Of a stretch of 64,000 nucleotides of DNA, positions 58,476 to 64,000 are shown one piece after another. A program made the position numbers and the translations under genes. This stretch comes from Cohnella terricola (GTDB taxonomy: Bacteria; Bacillota; Bacilli; Paenibacillales; Paenibacillaceae): NCBI RefSeq assembly GCF_007786475.1, contig NZ_VNJJ01000001.1, positions 605,381 to 669,380 on the forward strand. The letters run 5' to 3'. Each line of letters starts with the position of its first letter. Position 1 is the first letter of the stretch. A model generated the notes under the pieces. It did not search any database and was not told the origin of the DNA. It saw only the letters and a program-made list of their open reading frames with translations.

Positions 58476-61361
58476 ATGAAATTTGCCGTGCTCGATTTTG
58501 AAACGACGGGCATGTCGTCCGATAAAGATGAAATTATCCAAACGGGACTCGCGTTCATTGACGAAGCGGGTGCCGTTTGTTCCACGTATGCGAGCTTTGT
58601 ACGGCCTTCGAAGCCGATACCTGCCGAAATCACGCGCCTCACGGGTATATCCGATGCCGACGTCGCGTCCGCGCCGGAACTTGGAGAGATGCTTAACGAG
58701 ATCGTTCCACTGCTGCAGGACGCCGTGCTCGTCGGTCACAATGTCGGCTTCGACGCTCACTTCCTGCAAGCCGCTCTCGACAGCAGCGGATATTTGCCAT
58801 TTGCGGGGCGGATGATTGACACTGTTGAACTCGCCCGTGTTCTGTATCCTACGGAACCGAGCTTCTCTCTGACTTCACTCACCGAACGGCTCGGAATATC
58901 GCATGACCGCCCGCATCAAGCCGACAGCGACGCCATTGCGACTGCCGAATTGTTCCTCTTATGCATGAACAAGCTGCGCAATCTTCCGCTCTTTACGCTG
59001 CAACGCTTAAATTCGTTATTCGATCCCGATCGTAACGATCTTGGCTGGCTGATCGCCGACACGTTGGCATGGAGAGAGACTCAGCCTCTCGCAGCCGAAG
59101 AGGGATATCATTATTTCCGCCAATTCGCGATGAGCGTTGGGGATTGGAGCGAAGAGTCCTCCGAAAGTCTAGACAAGGAGAACGATGCGTCTGCGATATT
59201 GGAGACGATGGATTTCGAGCAGTATATGGCCGCCATACAGCAGAATCTGAAAATGGCTTTTCCCTCGTATGAATCCCGGGAGGGCCAAGATATTATGTTC
59301 CAGGAAGTATACGGGGCATTGCAAGACGATAGCCATCTTCTCGTGGAAGCGGGAACGGGAACGGGCAAATCGTTAGGCTACTTATTGCCGTCGCTTTATT
59401 ATGGGCGGAAAGAGGACAAAAAAATCGTCGTCAGCACCCACACGATCCAGTTGCAAGAGCAACTCCGCGAGCGCGATCTGCCGCTTCTGCATCAAGTTCT
59501 TCCGATTCCTTTTCGCGCTTCGGTGTTCAAAGGACGCAACAATTATTTATGCTTGCGAAAGTTCGAGAGCCGGCAGCAAATTCCCGAGCATGCATTGGAC
59601 AAGGAAGATGCCGTTACGCGCGGCGGGATGACGGTCTGGTTAAGCGAAACGGCAAGAGGTGAGTCGGAGGAACTTAACATCGGGGGACGAAATCGCGACG
59701 AATGGGCCGCCGTGGCTAGCGACTCAGCTTCTTGCCTGAATCGCGCTTGCCCGTGGTTTAAGAGATGTTTCTATCATAGAGCTCGGCAAGAAGCGGGCAA
59801 AGCGGACCTGATTATTACGAATCATGCGCTGCTCTTCACAGACATGCGAGCGGATCATCGTCTTCTCCCCGCATACGATCGATTGATCGTGGACGAAGCG
59901 CATCATCTGGAAGAGGTCGCGAGCAGCCATCTAGGGCAGAAAACTTCTCATGGCTCGCTGATGATTCCGTTACTGAGAGTATGGAAAGATGCAAGAACGG
60001 GGTTATTGCCGCAACTTCTTAGCGCTGTATCGTCGCTCGGAACCGTAAATTCGGGAGCTTGGACGGAGAAGCTTGAAATGGCGATTCCCAAAGTTCAGGA
60101 GATTCGCGAAGCTTGGGAGCGGTGGATGGAAGCATTGTACGGGGTGCTGGCGAGCAATGCCGCCGCGGATGAAACCGGTAATTTCACGCTGCGAATCAAA
60201 CCTGCCGAACTTCCCTCGCAATGGGACGGCATTAGCGTTGACGGCAACAACGTGATTCAATTGCTATCGGATTTGATCCGGCCGATAGAGAAGCTGATTG
60301 TAGAAATTCGCGAAGAATCGGACGAGCTAGGATTGCAAGGAACACTTACGGATTTAAGCGGAGTAATAAAAGATTTGGCGAACGTCCGTGCCGACGCTTT
60401 ATCGTTCGTGACGCTCGGCAGACCCGAATTCGTTTATTGGATCGAGGGCCATTCACAGTATCGCAGTCGTTCGATTCATCTGTACGGCGTCCCGGCAGAC
60501 GTTAGCGAGCTTCTTAAAGAGGGAGTATTCGAACGCAAAGCGAGTGTCGTCATGACTTCAGCGACACTTACGATCGACAAATCGTTCAAATACGTAACGG
60601 AGCAACTCGGTTTAGACGAGGCCGAGAAGGGCGGAAGACTAAAAACCGCAATGCTTCCATCGCCGTTCCGATATCGCGAACAGGCGCTCGTGCTTATACC
60701 GAGAGACTTTCCGGCCATTAAAGGGCGAGACGGAGAGGCGGTTTTCGTCAGCGCCTTGATTGACTCCTTGCTGGAAACGGCCCTTACCGTCGGCGGTCGA
60801 ATGCTCGTGCTGTTTACGTCTTACCGGATGCTCAGGAATGTCTATGGACCTCTTAAAGAGCGACTAGAAGCAAGCGGCATTCAAGTGCTCGGCCAAGGCA
60901 TGGACGACGGCAGCCGCAGCAGGCTGACGCAGAAGTTCATGAAGCAACCCGCATCGGTCTTGCTAGGGACGAACAGCTTCTGGGAAGGCATCGATCTGCC
61001 TGGTGACGCCCTTACTTGCTTGGCGATCGTCCGTCTTCCGTTTCAGCCGCCGAATCACCCGGTCGCAGAAGCCAAGTCGGAGAAGCTGCAAGCCGAGAAT
61101 AAAAATCCGTTTATGAAGTTGTCTCTACCACAAGCGGTTATTCGTTTCAAACAAGGTTTCGGCCGTCTCGTTCGCACGGCGTCTGACAAAGGAATTGTCA
61201 TTTTATACGATACCCGCGTGCTTGACACGAATTATGGCAAGTATTTTCTATATTCTTTACCCGGTCCGAAAATGGAGCACCTGCCCACGGCGTCGATGGC
61301 GTCGCGAATCAGCTCTTGGCTGCATCCGGCAATCGCCGAAGAGGGGGAAGAAACACAATGA
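58476..61361 (+). CDS. dinG: DinG-family exonuclease-helicase
   Basis: A 961-residue DNA repair protein of the Gram-positive DinG type. The N-terminal DEDD exonuclease domain has VLDFETTGMSSDKDE near residue 5 and HNVGFDAHFLQAAL; the XPD-like helicase follows, with Walker A EAGTGTGKS near residue 293, DEAHH and the C-terminal motif VI region FGRLVRT. Iron-sulfur cysteines can be seen as CLNRACPWFKRCFYH near residue 418, between Walker A and DEAHH. Coupled to rex by ATGA. Confidence 0.94.
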   Translation: MKFAVLDFETTGMSSDKDEIIQTGLAFIDEAGAVCSTYASFVRPSKPIPAEITRLTGISDADVASAPELGEMLNEIVPLLQDAVLVGHNVGFDAHFLQAALDSSGYLPFAGRMIDTVELARVLYPTEPSFSLTSLTERLGISHDRPHQADSDAIATAELFLLCMNKLRNLPLFTLQRLNSLFDPDRNDLGWLIADTLAWRETQPLAAEEGYHYFRQFAMSVGDWSEESSESLDKENDASAILETMDFEQYMAAIQQNLKMAFPSYESREGQDIMFQEVYGALQDDSHLLVEAGTGTGKSLGYLLPSLYYGRKEDKKIVVSTHTIQLQEQLRERDLPLLHQVLPIPFRASVFKGRNNYLCLRKFESRQQIPEHALDKEDAVTRGGMTVWLSETARGESEELNIGGRNRDEWAAVASDSASCLNRACPWFKRCFYHRARQEAGKADLIITNHALLFTDMRADHRLLPAYDRLIVDEAHHLEEVASSHLGQKTSHGSLMIPLLRVWKDARTGLLPQLLSAVSSLGTVNSGAWTEKLEMAIPKVQEIREAWERWMEALYGVLASNAAADETGNFTLRIKPAELPSQWDGISVDGNNVIQLLSDLIRPIEKLIVEIREESDELGLQGTLTDLSGVIKDLANVRADALSFVTLGRPEFVYWIEGHSQYRSRSIHLYGVPADVSELLKEGVFERKASVVMTSATLTIDKSFKYVTEQLGLDEAEKGGRLKTAMLPSPFRYREQALVLIPRDFPAIKGRDGEAVFVSALIDSLLETALTVGGRMLVLFTSYRMLRNVYGPLKERLEASGIQVLGQGMDDGSRSRLTQKFMKQPASVLLGTNSFWEGIDLPGDALTCLAIVRLPFQPPNHPVAEAKSEKLQAENKNPFMKLSLPQAVIRFKQGFGRLVRTASDKGIVILYDTRVLDTNYGKYFLYSLPGPKMEHLPTASMASRISSWLHPAIAEEGEETQ

Positions 61362-62014
61362 AACCGATCAAAATATCCGAAGCTGTCGTAAGACGGCTTC
61401 CGATCTACTTACGATTCCTGAACGAATTGAGCTTAAGCGGTATTCAAACGGTATCGTCCCAGGATTTGGGAGAGAAGCTGGATCTCAATCCAGCGCAGAT
61501 CCGCAAGGATTTGGCCTATTTCGGCGAATTCGGGCGCAAAGGGGTCGGGTACAACGTTGACTATCTGATCGAGAAAATCCGGCAGATTCTCAAACTCGAC
61601 AAAACGATGAATGTCGCGCTCGTCGGAACGGGAAATCTGGGACGGGCACTATGCAATTACAATATGTACATCAAAGACAATATGAAGATCGTTGCGGTTT
61701 TCGATGCCGATAAGGGAAAAGCCGGCACAACGATCAATCATCTCGTCGTCCAACCGATGTCGGAGCTGTCGACATCGGTGAGAAAATTGGACATCTCCGT
61801 CGGCATTATTACCGTCCCGGCGGGAGAAGCCCAGAACGTAGCCGATCAATTCGTAGCCGCGGGTATTCGAGGGATTCTGAATTTTGCACCAGTCGTTCTA
61901 AAGGCAACTGCTGGCGTGAGGATTCATAATGCCGATTTTACGGCTGAATTGTTAAGCTTGGCCTATTACATGGATGAAAACGATGAAGCGGAAGAAGGAG
62001 ACGGAGAACGATGA
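61358..62014 (+). CDS. rex: Redox-sensing transcriptional repressor Rex
   Basis: Senses the NADH/NAD ratio and represses fermentation and respiration genes. The 218-residue protein has an N-terminal winged helix (RLPIYLRFLNEL to DLNPAQIRKDLAYFGEFG) and a Rossmann fold with VGTGNLGRAL near residue 88. Encoded between dinG and an amidohydrolase, translationally coupled to both. The frame upstream of 61358 belongs to dinG. Confidence 0.95.
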   Translation: MKPIKISEAVVRRLPIYLRFLNELSLSGIQTVSSQDLGEKLDLNPAQIRKDLAYFGEFGRKGVGYNVDYLIEKIRQILKLDKTMNVALVGTGNLGRALCNYNMYIKDNMKIVAVFDADKGKAGTTINHLVVQPMSELSTSVRKLDISVGIITVPAGEAQNVADQFVAAGIRGILNFAPVVLKATAGVRIHNADFTAELLSLAYYMDENDEAEEGDGER

Positions 62015-63315
62015 CACGTCTATTAATCAATCGGGGAACATTCGTAACGATGGACGACCAAAAAGCCGAATTTCAAGGATGGATGGCGATCGAAGGCGAT
62101 CGCATTGCCGGAATCGGCAGCGGTCCCGCGCCCGAGGAAGAAGTCGCACGTGCGACGGAAACGTTGGATGGGACCGGATTGTTGTTCATGCCCGGGCTGG
62201 TCAATACGCATGGACACGCGGCGATGTCTTTGCTGCGCGGATTGGCGGACGATCTAGCGCTTCAGGATTGGCTGCAAAATCATATGTGGCCGACAGAAGC
62301 GAAGTTCACCAGCGATGACGTGTATTGGGGCTCTGCCTTGGCCGCGGCGGAAATGATCAAAAGTGGCACGACAACATTCGTAGACATGTACGACCATATG
62401 AACCGGGTTGGCGAGGTGGTCGATCAATCCGGAATGCGCGCCAGTCTGGCAAGAGGCGTGATTGGATTATGTCCGGAAGATGTTCAGAAGGCGAAGCTGA
62501 ACGACGCCATCCAATTCGCAAAAGATTGGCATGGCGCCGCGAATGGACGCATCAGCGTGATGATCTCGCCTCATGCTCCTTATACTTGCCCGCCTGATTT
62601 CATTCGGAAATTCGTCGAAGCTTCCCACGAGCTCGACTTGCCGATGCATACGCATATGTCTGAGACGATCGCGGAAGTGGAACAGAATGTGAGAGACTAC
62701 GGCTGCCGGCCGGTAGAACACTTGGACCGTCTCGGTATGTTCAGCCGTCCGACGCTGGTCGCTCATGCCGTGCATTTGAACGACGAGGAAATCGCGCTTC
62801 TGGCCGAACGCCGCGTCGCGGTATCCCATAATCCGATCAGCAATCTTAAGCTGGCCAGCGGCGTCGCGAGAGTACCCGACTTGTTAAAGGCGGGGGTAAC
62901 GGTCTCTCTTGGTACCGATAGCGCGGCTAGCAACAATAATCTCGATCTGTTTCAGGAAATCTCGACTGCCGCCTTGCTGCACAAAGGCGTATCGGGGGAT
63001 CCGACGGTCGTGCCGGCCTCGGAAGCTCTTCGCTTAGGAACGGTGAACGGCGCGCGCTCGATTGGCTTGGAAGGAGTGACGGGCCAGCTCAAGCCCGGAT
63101 TAAAAGCCGATTTCATCGCGCTTAATCTTTCGAAACCACATTTTGTCCCGCATACGGATTACGTCTCGCATCTTGCCTATTCGGCAAGAGGGTCGGATGT
63201 CGTACACGTGTGGGTGGACGGCAAACAGCTGCTCCGTAACGGTCAGCTTCTTACGCTCGACGAGGACAAGATCATGGCGGAAGCGGAACGTTGCTTCCGG
63301 AGGTTGAGAGCATGA
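62011..63315 (+). CDS. mtaD: 5-methylthioadenosine/S-adenosylhomocysteine deaminase-type amidohydrolase
   Basis: A 434-residue amidohydrolase with the metal motif NTHGHAAMSL near residue 66, a later HTHMSET, SHNPISNLKLASG, and GTDSAASNNNLD with the catalytic aspartate. The specific substrate (MTA, SAH or 5'-deoxyadenosine) is inferred from family. ATGA overlap with rex; overlaps ypmB by four bases. Confidence 0.9.
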   Translation: MTRLLINRGTFVTMDDQKAEFQGWMAIEGDRIAGIGSGPAPEEEVARATETLDGTGLLFMPGLVNTHGHAAMSLLRGLADDLALQDWLQNHMWPTEAKFTSDDVYWGSALAAAEMIKSGTTTFVDMYDHMNRVGEVVDQSGMRASLARGVIGLCPEDVQKAKLNDAIQFAKDWHGAANGRISVMISPHAPYTCPPDFIRKFVEASHELDLPMHTHMSETIAEVEQNVRDYGCRPVEHLDRLGMFSRPTLVAHAVHLNDEEIALLAERRVAVSHNPISNLKLASGVARVPDLLKAGVTVSLGTDSAASNNNLDLFQEISTAALLHKGVSGDPTVVPASEALRLGTVNGARSIGLEGVTGQLKPGLKADFIALNLSKPHFVPHTDYVSHLAYSARGSDVVHVWVDGKQLLRNGQLLTLDEDKIMAEAERCFRRLRA

Positions 63316-63836
63316 AATTAAGCCGCAGTGAAGGCAAACGAAAGCTACCGTCGCTATCGCTTGCCAAATGGCTGTTCCTGATCGCCGGTTTTGTCGTATT
63401 TGTGGCTGTTTGTTTCGTGCTGTACGTACGTACGGCGGATGCTGATTACCGCAACGCAGAAAAACAGGCGATTCGGATCGCTAAGGAGCAAGGTGGATTA
63501 ACGGAGATCAGCGAAGCGGTCAGGCATACTTGGATAGAGACGGTATGGATCGTAACCGGCAAGGACGCGGACGGCGCGGATTGGATGATATTCGAGCGCA
63601 AGGACGGTCTTGCGCGCGAGAATATCAGCGAGAATCTGTCCGAGAATCAGATGCTCGCTAAGTTCGCCCAAGAGCACGAGGGAGAACCGATCCGCATCAT
63701 GCCGGGTTGGTTCAACGATCATCCGGCATGGGAAATTCGATATTGGAACGAGAAAAGCGAGGAGCATCAGACGCTCGATTTCTATTCCTTTAAGGACGGA
63801 ACGTTGCTGAAGAGGTATGTATTGTCGAGTCAATAA
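63312..63836 (+). CDS. ypmB: YpmB-like membrane-anchored protein (DUF5590)
   Basis: A 174-residue protein with an N-terminal anchor (about residues 19-42, KWLFLIAGFVVFVAVCFVLY) and an outer domain with duplicated PepSY-like alpha/beta segments (AEKQAIRIAKEQGGL at residues 49-63). In B. subtilis ypmB lies close to dinG. Ribosome binding site CGGAGGTTGAGAG. Function unknown. Confidence 0.8.
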   Translation: MKLSRSEGKRKLPSLSLAKWLFLIAGFVVFVAVCFVLYVRTADADYRNAEKQAIRIAKEQGGLTEISEAVRHTWIETVWIVTGKDADGADWMIFERKDGLARENISENLSENQMLAKFAQEHEGEPIRIMPGWFNDHPAWEIRYWNEKSEEHQTLDFYSFKDGTLLKRYVLSSQ

Positions 63837-63848
63837 AGGTTAATTCCG

Positions 63849-63872
63849 AAAACGCCGCAAAGGCGTTTTTTT
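63849..63872 (+). terminator. Terminator of the dinG-rex-mtaD-ypmB operon
   Basis: AACGCC (63851-63856), GCAAA loop, GGCGTT (63862-63867), followed by TTTTT. Confidence 0.9.
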
Positions 63873-63881
63873 GTTTTATGC

Positions 63882-64000
63882 GTGCCCAGAGGCACGCATC
63901 ATCTAGCCGGTGAAAGTCCGGTCGCGGGAGGGGCCAAGCCCCCGCGTAGCTAGGATACTTGCGTATGGAGAAATCTGTGCGTAAAAGCGTATCGACAAAA
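63882..64000 (+). mobile_element. 5' end of a probable group II intron
   Basis: From about 63882 the sequence reads GTGCCCAGAGGCACGC, then TCTAGCCGGTGAAAGTCC, then GGGAGGGG..CCCCCGC, the arrangement seen in 5' domain I of bacterial group II introns (the GGTGAAAGTCC segment is characteristic). A 9-bp hairpin ATGCGTGCC/GGCACGCAT precedes it. Group IIC introns often insert just after terminators, as here. The rest, including any reverse transcriptase, is outside the window, so the call is not complete. Confidence 0.5.

Overview
The window is a contiguous stretch of core chromosome from a spore-forming, low-to-moderate GC Gram-positive bacterium, most likely Paenibacillaceae (Paenibacillus/Cohnella type). 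The case rests on sporulation genes (spoIVA, spoVIF, ypjB), the B. subtilis-like gene order (ypfA-ypfB-cmk, der-gpsA-yphE-yphF-spoIVA, hup-mtrB-hepS-menG-hepT-ndk-cheR, aroC-aroB-aroH-trpEDCFBA-hisC-tyrA, ypiF-qcrABC-ypjABC, dapB-mgsA-bshB1-bshA-cca-birA-panBCD-dinG), strong GGAGG ribosome binding sites and many U-tailed hairpin terminators. Nearly all genes are on the plus strand; the exceptions are a membrane protein at 9.6-10.1 kb and ypjC at 47.8-48.7 kb.

Layout. 0-4 kb: PilZ protein, ypfB, cmk, plsC, ribosomal-protein-S1-like ypfD. 4-14.3 kb: yphA, the YIEGIA protein with its small partner, der, plsY, gpsA, spoVIF, yphE, two [2Fe-2S] ferredoxins around a nucleotidyltransferase-like gene, yphF and spoIVA (behind a sigma-E-type promoter). 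14.3-18.7 kb: a 50-bp tandem repeat block followed by a three-gene sugar ABC transporter that interrupts the usual spoIVA-hup order. 18.8-26.8 kb: hup, tRNA-Pro, mtrB (TRAP), heptaprenyl diphosphate synthase and menaquinone genes including a futalosine-route block (mqnP-ubiX-mqnA), ndk, cheR. 27-38.7 kb: aromatic/tryptophan supraoperon with a TRAP-type attenuator before trpE. 38.7-43.6 kb: a candidate small RNA, an ECF sigma/anti-sigma/phosphatase operon, repeats, a hypothetical protein, a hexapeptide-repeat pseudogene fragment, an IDEAL-domain protein and ypiF. 43.8-49.7 kb: cytochrome bc complex (qcrABC), ypjA, ypjB, ypjC, ypjD, a TPR protein. 49.7-58.4 kb: lysine, methylglyoxal, bacillithiol, tRNA CCA, biotin and pantothenate genes. 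58.4-63.8 kb: dinG, rex, an MTA/SAH deaminase-like gene, ypmB. The last ~120 bases look like the 5' end of a group II intron.

How the parts connect. The TRAP regulator (mtrB) and its apparent RNA target (seven GAG triplets at exact 5-nt steps upstream of trpE, followed by a perfect terminator and a competing pairing) are both present. Chorismate made through aroC feeds trpE, aroH/tyrA and mqnA, and heptaprenyl diphosphate from HepST feeds the prenylation step before MenG, so this block links aromatic synthesis with quinone supply; the qcrABC complex uses that quinone. Rex and the qcr genes suggest redox control but no clear Rex box was found.

The most novel-looking item is at 38786-38927: three catabolite-responsive-element-like sites spaced exactly 21 bp apart, overlapping a perfect consensus promoter that drives a predicted ~73-nt transcript with no plausible ORF, a UC-rich single-stranded segment and a UUCG-capped terminator. 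Other items of note are a GTG-or-AUA start puzzle in a ferredoxin gene, a glycine-to-valine change in the GpsA nucleotide-binding loop, three separate intergenic repeat families, a hairpin that buries the ypjB ribosome binding site, and a structured, terminator-ended leader before panB.
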